Positions 35,621 to 45,302 of a stretch of DNA of 64,000 bases are shown here, one piece after another. The stretch spans positions 178,494 to 242,493 of the forward strand of contig NZ_OEZH01000133.1 of the NCBI RefSeq assembly GCF_900243075.1, in the 5' to 3' direction. The position numbers were made by a program, and so were the translations under genes. The notes under the pieces were generated by a model, which saw only the letters and a program-made list of their open reading frames with translations, had not been told where the DNA came from and made no database searches. The DNA is from Clostridioides difficile. Its GTDB lineage: Bacteria; Bacillota; Clostridia; Peptostreptococcales; Peptostreptococcaceae. The number at the start of each line of letters is the position of its first letter. The stretch's first letter is position 1.

Positions 35621-36592
35621 TTATACTAGATGGCAAGCAACAAAATGACTTCTTGATATTTCTTTTAAAACTGGAACTTCTATTTTACATATTTCTTTGC
35701 AATAAGGGCATCTTGTATGAAACTTACATCCACTTGGTGGATTAGTTGGAGATGGTATATCTCCTTTTAATATAATTCTATTTTTCTTAAGTGTAGGGTC
35801 TTGTACTGGCACTGCACTCATAAGTGCTTTTGTATATGGATGTTGAGAATTTAAGTAAAGTTCTTCTTTCGTTGCAATTTCTATTATAGAACCTAGATAC
35901 ATAACACAAACTCTATGTGCAATATGATTTACTACACTTAAATCATGAGATATAAATAAATATGAAAGTTTATATTTATCCTGTAAATCCATAAGTAAAT
36001 TTATAATTTGAGATTGAATAGAAACATCTAGTGCAGAAACAGGTTCATCACAAACTATAAATTCTGGATTTAATGCTAATGCTCTTGCTATGCCTATTCT
36101 CTGTCTTTGACCTCCAGAAAATTCGCCTGGTTTTCTATTTAAATGATACTTAGAAAGACCACAATTTTCTACAACATTTAATATATTATCTTTTATCTCA
36201 TTTTTGGGTACTAAATTATGTTCTATAACTGCCTCAGATATTATTTGCTCTACATTTAATCTTGGATTTAATGAGCTATATGGGTCTTGAAATATCATTT
36301 GCATTTTTGGTCTTAATTTTCTAAGTTGTTCCTTCTCTAAATTATATATATCTATACCATTGAATTCAACCTTACCTTCAGTTTTTTCAATTAATCTAAG
36401 AATTGTTCTTCCTGCAGTTGATTTTCCACATCCTGATTCTCCAACTATAGCCAAAGTTTCTCCTTTTTTTAAATCAAAAGAAACTCCATCTACTGCTTTT
36501 ACACATTTAACTTCTTTATTAAATAATCCAGATTTAACCTCAAAATACTTTTTAAGACCTTCTACTTTTAATAAACTTTCTTCTTTTTTCAC
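35621..36592 (-). CDS. appF: Oligopeptide ABC transporter ATPase AppF
   Basis: A 323-residue ATPase of the OppF/DppF type. Walker A 'GESGCGKSTAGR', signature 'FSGGQRQRIGIA', Walker B 'EFIVCDEPVSALD' and H-loop 'SHD' are present. The C-terminal oligopeptide motif 'PPSGCKFHTRCPYCKEIC' has clustered cysteines. GTG at 36592 directly follows the appD stop, with AAGGAGG 8 bases upstream. It powers peptide import with AppD and the AppB/AppC pores. In C. difficile the App and Opp permeases dampen sporulation initiation. Confidence 0.92.
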   Translation of the reverse strand: MKKEESLLKVEGLKKYFEVKSGLFNKEVKCVKAVDGVSFDLKKGETLAIVGESGCGKSTAGRTILRLIEKTEGKVEFNGIDIYNLEKEQLRKLRPKMQMIFQDPYSSLNPRLNVEQIISEAVIEHNLVPKNEIKDNILNVVENCGLSKYHLNRKPGEFSGGQRQRIGIARALALNPEFIVCDEPVSALDVSIQSQIINLLMDLQDKYKLSYLFISHDLSVVNHIAHRVCVMYLGSIIEIATKEELYLNSQHPYTKALMSAVPVQDPTLKKNRIILKGDIPSPTNPPSGCKFHTRCPYCKEICKIEVPVLKEISRSHFVACHLV

Positions 36593-37570
36593 TTATATCT
36601 CCTCCTTTTTATATAACCAACATGCTATACTATGACCATTATTCAATTCTATTAAAGGAGGTGTCTGAGTTCTACATTTATCACATACTTTTTCACATCT
36701 ATCACTAAAGTAACATGAATCTGGTATTCCAATTGGATTTGGTACTTGCCCTGGAATTGAATACAATCTTTTTTCTTTGTTTTCTCCAAGAGTAGGCTTT
36801 GACTTTAAAAGCCCAATAGTATAAGGATGTTTTGGATTTTTAAATAATTCAACAACCTCTGCTACTTCTATAATTTTGCCTGCATACATTACTATTACTT
36901 TGTCACACATTTCTGCAATAACTCCCAAATCATGTGTAATCATCATTATAGATGTGTTTAATTTTTCTTTTATATTTTTCATTATATCTAGAACCTGAGC
37001 TTGAATTGTAACATCTAAAGCTGTTGTTGGTTCATCAGCTATAAGTAATTTGGGATTACATGATAAGGCCATAGCTATCATTATTCTCTGTCTCATACCA
37101 CCTGATAACTCATGTGGATATGAATTATATATTTCTTCAGCTCTTGGTATTTCTACCAATTTTATCATATCTATTACTTTTTTTTTAGCTTCTTCTTTTG
37201 CTAAATCTTGATGTAGCATAATACCTTCAATGATTTGATTTCCAACTGTAAATGCTGGATTTAGAGATGTCATTGGCTCTTGAAAAATCATTGATATTTC
37301 ATTTCCTCTTATTCCCATAAGTTCATTTTCATTCATCTTTAAAATGTCTTTACCTTGAAATATTATTTCTCCACCTTCTATTTTTGATGTTGGAAGTAAC
37401 TTCATCAAAGACATAGCTGTTACAGATTTACCACATCCTGATTCTCCAACTATTCCAATAGTCTCACCTTCATTTATATTAAAACTTACTCCATTTACAC
37501 TCTTTACAATCCCTTTATCTGTATGAAAATAAACTTTTAAATCTTTAATCTCAATTAGTGTTTTATTCAT
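36593..37570 (-). CDS. appD: Oligopeptide ABC transporter ATPase AppD
   Basis: A 325-residue ATPase of the OppD/DppD type. Walker A 'GESGCGKSVTAMSLM', Q-loop 'MIFQEPMTSLNPAF', signature 'ELSGGMRQRIMIA', Walker B 'LLIADEPTTALD' and 'MITHDLGV' are intact. The C-terminal peptide-transporter motif has 'DSCYFSDRCEKVCDKC'. It is transcribed divergently from appA across a 218-bp gap. AGAGGAG precedes the ATG. Confidence 0.92.
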   Translation of the reverse strand: MNKTLIEIKDLKVYFHTDKGIVKSVNGVSFNINEGETIGIVGESGCGKSVTAMSLMKLLPTSKIEGGEIIFQGKDILKMNENELMGIRGNEISMIFQEPMTSLNPAFTVGNQIIEGIMLHQDLAKEEAKKKVIDMIKLVEIPRAEEIYNSYPHELSGGMRQRIMIAMALSCNPKLLIADEPTTALDVTIQAQVLDIMKNIKEKLNTSIMMITHDLGVIAEMCDKVIVMYAGKIIEVAEVVELFKNPKHPYTIGLLKSKPTLGENKEKRLYSIPGQVPNPIGIPDSCYFSDRCEKVCDKCRTQTPPLIELNNGHSIACWLYKKEEI

Positions 37571-37788
37571 TATTTTCTCCTCTCAGCAAAATTGCTTAAA
37601 ATAACATATACTTTTTGATTGTATTTTATAAAAATTTAAATTACAACATTTTCTTACATTTTATTATTTTTTTCTATCAATTAAAATAGTATAATAGTTA
37701 ATTTCTATATATATTGATTTAATAATGATTATTATTATACAATGAAAAATGTGCGTCAAATATTATTTTACGGAGGTTTTATAAGAAT

Positions 37789-39348
37789 ATGAAATTTAAA
37801 AAATTGGCATCATTAATCTTAGTTTCAGCATTAATGCTTACATTCACAGCTTGTAGTTCTAATGATAAAGACAAGTCTAGTGGAGGTAAATCTGGCGGAA
37901 CTGTTGTAATTCCTATGGCAAGTGACCCTGATATAATAAATGGAGCTTTTGCAAATGTTAAAGAAGATTCTCTTGCATCAAATATAGTTTATGCTCCTCT
38001 TTATACTTATGAAAAAGGTAATTTAGTAAATTATTTAGCAGAAAAAGTGGATTTTAAAGATAGCAAGGAGTTAACTATAAAATTAAAACCTGACTTGAAG
38101 TGGCATGATGGAAAACCAATAACTGCTGAAGATGTTTTATTTACATTTAATACAGTTTTAGATGAAAAACAAAATTCACCATCAAGACAATACCTATTAG
38201 TTGGTGAAAAGCCAGTTAAAGTAGAAAAAATTGATGATTTAACAGTTAAAATTACTTTACCAACTGCAAGTGAATCCTTCTTGTATGGTATCTCTAAGAT
38301 TTCTCCAATACCTAAACATGTATTTGAAGGAGAATCAAACATAGCTAAGTCAGAAAAAAACAATAATCCAGTTGGTTCTGGTGCATTCAAATTCAAAGAA
38401 TGGAAAAAAGGAGAAAGCATAGTATTTGAAAAAAATACAGATTATTTTGGTGGAGAACCTAAGGCAGATTCTATAGCACTAAAAATAATACCTAATGAAG
38501 CATCTCAAGAAGCAGCCTTAAATAATGGTGAAATTTCACTTATGAAGACATCTGCTGAAGGATATGAAAAAGCAAAATCAAATTCTAACTTACAAACTTA
38601 TACTTATAGTGAAGAAAGATTAAACTATATTGTATTTAACCAAAATATAGCAAACATGGCTAATAAAGAAGTAAGACAAGCCTTATCATATGCTTTGAAT
38701 AGAAATGAAATGATAGAATCAGCATATGGAAAAGAAGGTTCTGTACCTGCCAAGTCTATATTAGTTCCAGAAGCAGACTTCTATACAGAAGAAGGTGTTG
38801 AAGGATATGACCAAGATACAGATAAAGCTAAAGACTTATTGGCTAAAAGTGGTGTTAAAATTGATAAATTAAAAATAGGTTATAACACAGGTAGATTTGG
38901 ACATAAAAACTATGCTTTAGTCGCTCAACAAGAGTTGAAAAAAATTGGTATAGAAGCTGAAATAGTTCCTTATGAAAGTAAAGCTTTCTTTAATATATTA
39001 TTTAGTAATAGCACTGAATGTGATATGTATGTAAATGGTTATGCTTGGGGATTAGAACCAAACCCATATAGAGGTATGTTTGAAACTGGTCAATATTGTA
39101 ACCAAACTAAATATTCTAATGCTGAAATAGATGCTTTATGGGAAAAAGGATTTACTGAGTTAAACAAAGAAAAACGTAAAGAAATATACAAACAAATACA
39201 ACAAGATATATCTAAAGATGCACCTATTTACACTATAGATTATGAACAGAATTTAATGACAGCTCAAAAAAATCTAAAGGGAATAAAAGATGCTAAGCCA
39301 TCTCCTGCAATATTATTTGAAGACTGGTCTAAATTATATATAGAATAA
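37789..39348 (+). CDS. appA: Oligopeptide-binding lipoprotein AppA
   Basis: A 519-residue solute-binding protein of the OppA/DppA (SBP_bac_5) class. The lipobox is 'LTFTAC' with C22 lipidated. Family features: 'NIVYAPLYTYEKG', 'LKWHDGKPITAEDVLFTFN', 'PVGSGAFKFKEWKKGE', 'NKEVRQALSYALNR' and 'YKQIQQDISKDAPIYTI'. It captures peptides outside the cell for AppBC. CGGAGG precedes the ATG at 37789. A strong hairpin follows before appB, which should make AppA more abundant than the pore subunits. Confidence 0.93.
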   Translation: MKFKKLASLILVSALMLTFTACSSNDKDKSSGGKSGGTVVIPMASDPDIINGAFANVKEDSLASNIVYAPLYTYEKGNLVNYLAEKVDFKDSKELTIKLKPDLKWHDGKPITAEDVLFTFNTVLDEKQNSPSRQYLLVGEKPVKVEKIDDLTVKITLPTASESFLYGISKISPIPKHVFEGESNIAKSEKNNNPVGSGAFKFKEWKKGESIVFEKNTDYFGGEPKADSIALKIIPNEASQEAALNNGEISLMKTSAEGYEKAKSNSNLQTYTYSEERLNYIVFNQNIANMANKEVRQALSYALNRNEMIESAYGKEGSVPAKSILVPEADFYTEEGVEGYDQDTDKAKDLLAKSGVKIDKLKIGYNTGRFGHKNYALVAQQELKKIGIEAEIVPYESKAFFNILFSNSTECDMYVNGYAWGLEPNPYRGMFETGQYCNQTKYSNAEIDALWEKGFTELNKEKRKEIYKQIQQDISKDAPIYTIDYEQNLMTAQKNLKGIKDAKPSPAILFEDWSKLYIE

Positions 39349-39378
39349 TTGTTGTAAAATTTTATATTATTAATTAGA

Positions 39379-39435
39379 AAAGGAGATGTCTAAAAATAAT
39401 ATTGTTTTATTATTTTAAAATGAGACATCTCCTTT
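39379..39435 (+). terminator. Attenuator hairpin between appA and appB
   Basis: AAAGGAGATGTCT pairs perfectly with AGACATCTCCTTT, with a smaller inner AT stem. The T-run after it is short (TTTAATTA), as for partial terminators that raise binding-protein levels relative to permease. The 3' arm ends 19 bases before the appB start. Confidence 0.65.
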
Positions 39436-39453
39436 AATTAGGAGAATTTATCT

Positions 39454-40413
39454 ATGTTAAAATTAATATTGAATAGAGTAAAAGTTTTAATACCTATGTT
39501 AATCTTAATATCTATATTATCATTTGGACTTTTAGAATTAGCTCCTGGTGACCCTGCAGATGCATATATAAACCCTTTAATGTCTGCGCAAGATATTGAA
39601 AATATAAGAGTTAACATGGGTCTTGATAAACCAGTACAAATAAGATACTTAAGCTGGTTAAAAAATACTTTAAGTGGAAATCTAGGTGTTTCTTATATAA
39701 ACCATATGCCTGTTACAGAACAAATTATGGAAAAAATGGGAAATACATTTATTCTTATGGGAACTTCTTTAGCATTTTCAATATTAGTAGCTATACCTCT
39801 TGGAATATTTTTAGCTGTAAATAAAAATTCAATAACTAGTAAAATATCATCTATGTTTAATTATATAGGTGTTTCTATTCCTTCTTTTTGGATAGGTATG
39901 ATACTCATTTCAATTTTTTCAGTTAAATTTAACATTTTTCCATCAGGAGGTATGCATACTATTGGAAATGATAGTCTTGGAGATTTAGTAAAACATTTAG
40001 TCTTACCTGTAATAACTCTGGGATTATATAATACTGCTATTTTTACAAATTATGTAGAAGCTAGTGTAAGTGAGCAATTAAAAAAACAGTATGTTGTTAC
40101 AGCAAGAGCAAAAGGATTATCAGAAAAAGTCATACTATTTAAACATGTCTTGAAAAATTCATTGACATCATTGGTTACAATTCTTGGTATGAGTATACAA
40201 AAATTAGTTACTGGTGCATTCGTCACAGAAGTCGTTTTCTCTTGGCCAGGTATGGGCAGATTAATGATTGATTCAATTTTTTCAAGAGATTATACTGTAA
40301 TTATGGCAATAACTATGTTATCAGCACTCTTTTTAATTTTAGGTAATTTGGTTGCTGATATATTATACTTATTAATTGACCCTAAAATTAAATCTAGCAA
40401 GGGAGGATTCTAA
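39454..40413 (+). CDS. appB: Oligopeptide ABC permease AppB
   Basis: A 319-residue permease with six helices. The N-terminal block 'SFGLLELAPGDPADAY' and 'NMGLDKPVQIRYLSWLKN' are typical of OppB/DppB, and the coupling EAA loop reads 'VTARAKGLSEKVILFKHVL'. It forms the import pore with AppC. TAGGAG precedes the ATG; appC follows 2 bp after the stop. Confidence 0.92.
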   Translation: MLKLILNRVKVLIPMLILISILSFGLLELAPGDPADAYINPLMSAQDIENIRVNMGLDKPVQIRYLSWLKNTLSGNLGVSYINHMPVTEQIMEKMGNTFILMGTSLAFSILVAIPLGIFLAVNKNSITSKISSMFNYIGVSIPSFWIGMILISIFSVKFNIFPSGGMHTIGNDSLGDLVKHLVLPVITLGLYNTAIFTNYVEASVSEQLKKQYVVTARAKGLSEKVILFKHVLKNSLTSLVTILGMSIQKLVTGAFVTEVVFSWPGMGRLMIDSIFSRDYTVIMAITMLSALFLILGNLVADILYLLIDPKIKSSKGGF

Positions 40414-40415
40414 TT

Positions 40416-41228
40416 GTGTTTACAAATATCTTAAAAGAGTTAAAAAAAGACAAATCCTTTGCTTTTGCATGTATTACTCTTAGTGTAATAGTATTACTAA
40501 TTATAGCCTCTTTTATATTAAATATAGACTCTAATGCAATTGACACTACTTCTAAACTTCAAGAACCTAGTTTGAAACATATTTTTGGTACAGATGAACT
40601 TGGGAGAGATTACTTCTCTAGAGCTCTTTATGGTGGGAGAATTTCACTTAGTGTTGGTATTTTATCAATGCTTATTTCTGTAGTATTTGGTACTGCTGTA
40701 GGTGTTATTAGTGGCTATATTGGTGGTAGACTAGACCAGTTCTTGATGAGACTAGTAGATATGCTTATGAGTATCCCAAGCTTCTTAGTTTTAATTGTAT
40801 TAAATACTTATCTGACACCTAAAGTTTCAACTATTATACTAATTATTGGATTTTTGAGCTGGATGGAAGTTTCAAGAATTGTACGTGGAGAAACCTTAAA
40901 AATAAAGGAAAATGAGTACTGTCTAGCTGCTAAAGCTACTGGTATTAAAACTAGAAATATACTATTAAGACACATAGTTTTAAACTTAAAAGAGACTATT
41001 GTAGTTGCTGGCTCATTAAATATTGCTAATGCTATCTTAACTGAATCTGCTCTTAGTTTTTTAGGTCTTGGAATACAATTGCCTCTTGCATCATGGGGTA
41101 ATATGCTTCAAGATGCTCAAAGACATATTTTTGACAAGTTATATTTAGCTGTATTTCCAGGTCTACTTATATTTTTAACAGTTATGAGTTTTACTATAAT
41201 AAGCAAAAAGTTTTCTAGTAATACTTAA
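40416..41228 (+). CDS. appC: Oligopeptide ABC permease AppC
   Basis: A 270-residue permease of the OppC/DppC type: 'LKHIFGTDELGRDYFSRALYG', 'GAVGVISGYIGG'-like helix region and coupling loop 'AAKATGIKTRNILLRHIVLN', then 'LSFLGLGIQLPLASWGNML'. The start is GTG at 40416 with GGGAGG 9 bases upstream inside the end of appB. It completes the AppABC plus AppDF importer. Confidence 0.92.
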   Translation: MFTNILKELKKDKSFAFACITLSVIVLLIIASFILNIDSNAIDTTSKLQEPSLKHIFGTDELGRDYFSRALYGGRISLSVGILSMLISVVFGTAVGVISGYIGGRLDQFLMRLVDMLMSIPSFLVLIVLNTYLTPKVSTIILIIGFLSWMEVSRIVRGETLKIKENEYCLAAKATGIKTRNILLRHIVLNLKETIVVAGSLNIANAILTESALSFLGLGIQLPLASWGNMLQDAQRHIFDKLYLAVFPGLLIFLTVMSFTIISKKFSSNT

Positions 41229-41240
41229 TAAATCTTATAT

Positions 41241-41289
41241 AGAAAATAAAAACAGTGCATATCTATAGATACTCACTGTTTTTATTTTT
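41241..41289. terminator. Bidirectional terminator between appC and the LysR gene
   Basis: AAAACAGTG pairs with CACTGTTTT, with an inner ATCTATAGAT palindrome; T-rich tracts follow on both strands. It serves the convergent appC and lysR-type genes. Region 41290-41443 shows nothing else. Confidence 0.8.
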
Positions 41290-41443
41290 CGTTTTTAAAA
41301 AAATACATTTTGTATATTATAATTTTCAATACTAATCTAGCATGTTATGTAAAATCTATTATTATTATCAAATATGTAAATAAAAACTAATAGTTTATTA
41401 TAATTAAAATAAATTTATTTTTTTTGTTATTTTAATAACATTC

Positions 41444-42346
41444 TTAAGAATTCTTTTTACTAAAAAAATCTATAATAAATTTAAATACATGTTGGTCCAC
41501 ATGGCTATAACGTTCTTTTTTAGGCCTGCATAGTACAACTTTCCATGTAATAGGATGATTAAATGGTTTTTCTATAATTTTACTATTTTCAAAAAAATCA
41601 TGGACTGGTGATGGTAAAATGGTTATAAAATCAGAATTTGTAGTTGATAGCAATAAAAAATCCCATGAACCAGACATAATATACCTTTTTAACTTGACAT
41701 TTTCATCAGTAAACTTTTGCATTAGCTTATGATGTATCATAAAAGTAGGGTTAAATATTGCAAGTAACTGCTCATTTAAATCATTCCAATCTATCTTATC
41801 TTTTTTAGCAAGTGGATGATTCACATTTAAGAATGCCGTAAGTTCATCTTCTTGAAGAATATGTTCAGTCACCACACTTTTATCAATTTTATGTGGATGT
41901 AATAGGACTGCATAATCTAATTCCTGTAAGATAAGCATTCTACTTAAGTCATACGCTCCCTTCTCTACTATATCAAATTCTATATCAGGATTATTTGCAA
42001 CTAACTGTGCTACTACATCTGAAAAGGCTATTCCAAGTATAAGTGGTGGGATTCCTATTCTAACTTTTCCTTTAAACTGAACTGAATCTTCTCTTAAATC
42101 TTCCATCATATTTTTGTATTCATCTATAATATGCTCTGCATTTACATAAAATCTTTCTCCTGCTGGTGTTAACCCATTTAACCTGCCTTTATACCTCTCA
42201 AATAAATATACATCTTCACTCTCTTCAAAATTTTTTATAATTTGACTTAGTGCTGGTTGAGATATATGAAGTGTCTTAGATGCTATTGATAGATTAAATC
42301 CAGATTTCACTATTTCAACAAAATATTTCAACTGTTTTATGTCCAT
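41444..42346 (-). CDS. LysR-family transcriptional regulator
   Basis: A 300-residue LTTR. The N-terminal winged helix has 'LSIASKTLHISQPALSQIIK' and 'GLTPAGERFYVNAEHII'; the rest is a periplasmic-binding-like effector domain. It is divergent from the thiolase/CoA-transferase operon over a 352-bp gap, the usual LTTR arrangement, so it probably controls that operon in response to a pathway intermediate. GGGGGG lies just upstream of the ATG at 42346. Confidence 0.9.
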   Translation of the reverse strand: MDIKQLKYFVEIVKSGFNLSIASKTLHISQPALSQIIKNFEESEDVYLFERYKGRLNGLTPAGERFYVNAEHIIDEYKNMMEDLREDSVQFKGKVRIGIPPLILGIAFSDVVAQLVANNPDIEFDIVEKGAYDLSRMLILQELDYAVLLHPHKIDKSVVTEHILQEDELTAFLNVNHPLAKKDKIDWNDLNEQLLAIFNPTFMIHHKLMQKFTDENVKLKRYIMSGSWDFLLLSTTNSDFITILPSPVHDFFENSKIIEKPFNHPITWKVVLCRPKKERYSHVDQHVFKFIIDFFSKKNS

Positions 42347-42698
42347 TTTAAACCCCCTTCCCCAAAAGTATATTTTAGATTATATTTTTTCTTATAATAA
42401 TATTTTATAGGAAAATCAACATAATTTCATTAATATTTTAACAAAATATTTTTCTAAAAATACTCCAAATTTTTATCCTATAAATTTTTCTTATACACTA
42501 TATAAAAAATTAGACTTAGACAAAACGCTTTTTTCGCCGTAATCTATAATTAGAAACAGGAAAACCTAAAGCATTAGGAATAAAAATAATTGAAATACTT
42601 AAAAACAAGCTTGTATTAAAAGTAATTTATTATAGTGTTCCCTAATCCTTTTATTCAGAAAATTTTTAATTATCATTCAAGAAAGGTAACTATTAGAC
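42347..42698. promoter_or_regulatory. Divergent regulatory region, LysR gene / ketone-body operon
   Basis: A 352-bp AT-rich gap. On the plus strand TATAAT at 42545-42550 is preceded by TAGACA at 42517-42522 with a 22-bp spacer, unusual enough to suggest an activator is needed. A 148-base leader follows with a small CCTAA/TTAGG stem near 42567. No clear T-N11-A LysR box was picked out by eye. Confidence 0.4.
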
Positions 42699-43877
42699 AT
42701 GAGAGATGTAGTAATCGTATCAGCAGTAAGAACTCCTATAGGAAGTTTTGGAGGAGTATTTAAAAATACTTCTGCTGTCCAACTTGGGACTATCACCGTT
42801 AAAGAAGCGATATCACGTGTAGGACTTAATTTATCTGAAATAGATGAAGTAATAATTGGAAATGTACTTCAAGCAGGTCTTGGACAGAATGTTGCTAGAC
42901 AAATTGCTATAAATGCAGGTATACCAAATTCTGTCCCAAGTTATACAGTAAATAAACTGTGTGGCTCAGGGCTTAAAAGTGTTCAGCTAGCTGCTCAATC
43001 AATCACATCTAGTGAAAATGATATAGTCATTGCAGGTGGTACAGAAAATATGAGCCAAGCTCCTTATATCGTTCCAACTGCTCGTTTTGGTAGTAAAATG
43101 GGCGACATAACCATGGTAGATAGTATGCTAACAGATGGTCTTATTGATGCTTTCAATCAATATCACATGGGAATAACTGCAGAAAATATTGCCACTAAAT
43201 TTGAATTTACTAGAGAAATGCAAGATAAACTAGCACTAGAAAGTCAAACTAAAACTGAGAAAGCTATAAAAGCTAATCGTTTTAAAGAGGAAATCGTTCC
43301 AGTAGATATTTTAATACGCCGTGGAAAAATGGAAACTATTGATACAGATGAATATCCTAAATTAGGTATGACATTTGAAGGCTTATCTAAACTTAAACCT
43401 GCATTCAAAAAAGATGGAACTGTGACAGCTGGAAATGCATCAGGTATTAATGATGGGGCAGCTATGTTGATACTAATGAGCCAACAAAAAGCAGACGAAC
43501 TAGGAATTATACCACTTGCTAAAATAAAATCATATGCATCAGCTGGTGTTGAGCCTGAACTAATGGGTACTGGTCCAATTCCTGCAACTAGAAAAGCATT
43601 AGAAAAAGCTGGACTTAATATCAATGATATAGACTTAATAGAAGCAAATGAAGCATTTGCTGCTCAAGCACTAGTTGTTAAAAATGAACTTCAAATAGAT
43701 TCATCAAAGTTAAATGTCAATGGTGGTGCAATAGCATTAGGACATCCAATAGGGGCAAGTGGTGCTAGAATACTTGTTACCCTAATTTATGAAATGCAAA
43801 AACGTAAAGCTGAAACTGGCCTTGCAACACTTTGTATTGGTGGTGGCCAAGGAATATCAATGGTGGTTTCACGATAG
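42699..43877 (+). CDS. atoB: Acetyl-CoA C-acetyltransferase (thiolase)
   Basis: A 392-residue thiolase II of standard length. The nucleophile C88 lies in '[11 protein letters not shown]', H348 in '[14 protein letters not shown]', and the second cysteine C378 in 'TLCIGGGQG'. It interconverts two acetyl-CoA and acetoacetyl-CoA. It is the first gene of a five-gene operon; in a catabolic direction it would cleave acetoacetyl-CoA formed by the CoA-transferase. AGAAAGG is 11 bases from the ATG. Confidence 0.94.
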   Translation: MRDVVIVSAVRTPIGSFGGVFKNTSAVQLGTITVKEAISRVGLNLSEIDEVIIGNVLQAGLGQNVARQIAINAGIPNSVPSYTVNKLCGSGLKSVQLAAQSITSSENDIVIAGGTENMSQAPYIVPTARFGSKMGDITMVDSMLTDGLIDAFNQYHMGITAENIATKFEFTREMQDKLALESQTKTEKAIKANRFKEEIVPVDILIRRGKMETIDTDEYPKLGMTFEGLSKLKPAFKKDGTVTAGNASGINDGAAMLILMSQQKADELGIIPLAKIKSYASAGVEPELMGTGPIPATRKALEKAGLNINDIDLIEANEAFAAQALVVKNELQIDSSKLNVNGGAIALGHPIGASGARILVTLIYEMQKRKAETGLATLCIGGGQGISMVVSR

Positions 43878-43885
43878 GAGGAAAT

Positions 43886-44542
43886 ATGAATAAAATAGTT
43901 AGTATTGATGAAGCTCTATCTCAAGTAAAAGATGGAGATACAATAATGGTTGGTGGATTCATGGCCAATGGTTCACCAGAAAATTTAATTGATTATTTAT
44001 GCAGTAAAAATACAAAAGATTTGACACTAATTTGTAATGATACTGGCTTTATTGACAAAGGTGTTGGAAAGATGGTTGTAAATAAACAATTCAAAAAGAT
44101 AATTGCTTCTCACATAGGATTAAATAAAGAAACTGGAAGACAAATGAACAACAATGAAACAGATGTTGAATTAGTTCCTCAAGGGACTCTTGCTGAACAA
44201 ATCCGTGCAGCTGGTTATGGTTTGGGAGGTATACTAACACCTACTGGTATTGGTACTCTTGTTGAAGAAGGAAAGCAAAAGATTGTTGTTGATGATAAAG
44301 AATACCTTCTTGAAAAACCAATTCATGCGGATGTTGCTCTTCTATTTGCATCAAAGGTTGATAAAGCTGGTAACCTAGTTTATAAGGGTTCTATGAACAA
44401 TTTTAATAATTTAATGGCTTCAGCTGCCAAGATTACAATAGTTGAAGCAGACAAAATAGTTGAAATTGGTGATATTGACCCAAATGAAGTTACTACACCA
44501 GGTATTTTTGTGAATTACATCGTTGAAGGAGGTAATTTATAA
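43886..44542 (+). CDS. atoD: Acetoacetate/butyrate CoA-transferase subunit A
   Basis: A 218-residue family I CoA-transferase alpha subunit: 'VKDGDTIMVGGFMANGSPENLI', 'GLNKETGRQMNN', 'LVPQGTLAEQIRAAGYGLGG' and 'ADVALLFASKVDKAGNLVYKG'. It carries the CoA-binding half of an alpha2beta2 enzyme. ATG 43886 has TAGGAGG 5 bases upstream; a longer frame overlapping the thiolase gene has no site. It overlaps atoA by one base. Confidence 0.93.
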   Translation: MNKIVSIDEALSQVKDGDTIMVGGFMANGSPENLIDYLCSKNTKDLTLICNDTGFIDKGVGKMVVNKQFKKIIASHIGLNKETGRQMNNNETDVELVPQGTLAEQIRAAGYGLGGILTPTGIGTLVEEGKQKIVVDDKEYLLEKPIHADVALLFASKVDKAGNLVYKGSMNNFNNLMASAAKITIVEADKIVEIGDIDPNEVTTPGIFVNYIVEGGNL

Positions 44543-45207
44543 TGGATAAATTAGAAATGCAAGAATATATTGCAAACAGAGTATCTAAGGAATTAAAAGA
44601 TGGAGCCGTTGTAAACCTTGGTATAGGTCTGCCAACCAAAGTAGCAAATTATATTCCAGATGATGTAAACGTTATCTTACAATCTGAAAATGGTTTTTTA
44701 GGTTTGGGAGCAGCTGAGGATGGAAACTTGAGTAATGAAACTATTGTAAATGCTGGTGGTCAACCAGTTACTATACTTCCTGGAGGGTGTTTCTTTGATA
44801 GTGCTACTTCTTTTGGGATAATCAGAGGAGGTCATGTTGACATAACTGTCCTTGGTGCACTTCAAGTTGATAAATATGGCAATATAGCAAATTATATGAT
44901 TCCAGGTAAGATGGTTCCAGGTATGGGTGGAGCTATGGACCTAGTAACTGGAGCTAAAAAAGTTATTGTGGCAATGGAACATACTTCAAAAGGTTCCGCA
45001 AAAATATTAAACAATTGTACTCTCCCACTTACTGCAACAAATGCTGTAGATTTGATAGTTACTGAAATGGGAGTTATGGAAGTAACATCAGATGGAATTT
45101 TACTTAAAGAAATAAATCCTGCTTTCTCATTGGATGATGTTATTTCTGCTACTGAAGCACCTTTAATATTATCAGATTCATTAAATGGAAACATATCTGT
45201 TGTTTAA
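44542..45207 (+). CDS. atoA: Acetoacetate/butyrate CoA-transferase subunit B
   Basis: A 221-residue beta subunit. The catalytic glutamate is E49 in 'ILQSENGFLGLG'; 'NLGIGLPTKVANYIP' and 'FGIIRGGHVDITVLGALQVD' are typical. With AtoD it moves CoA between acetyl-, butyryl- or acetoacetyl-CoA and free acid. The start overlaps the atoD stop (TAATG), so the subunits are coupled. The exact substrate cannot be read from sequence. Confidence 0.93.
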   Translation: MDKLEMQEYIANRVSKELKDGAVVNLGIGLPTKVANYIPDDVNVILQSENGFLGLGAAEDGNLSNETIVNAGGQPVTILPGGCFFDSATSFGIIRGGHVDITVLGALQVDKYGNIANYMIPGKMVPGMGGAMDLVTGAKKVIVAMEHTSKGSAKILNNCTLPLTATNAVDLIVTEMGVMEVTSDGILLKEINPAFSLDDVISATEAPLILSDSLNGNISVV

Positions 45208-45302
45208 AATAATTACAACTAGAAAATAAAAATGTATTAGATGTTAATTTATATTACTTAAAATATTAATATAAAAATAAAATAAAATTGGAGGAAATGA
45301 AA

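Noticed and set aside
42521..42536. Possible catabolite-repression (cre) site around CAAAACGCTTTT
   Set aside because: Only the central CG and a few flanking bases match the cre consensus; both conserved outer positions differ.
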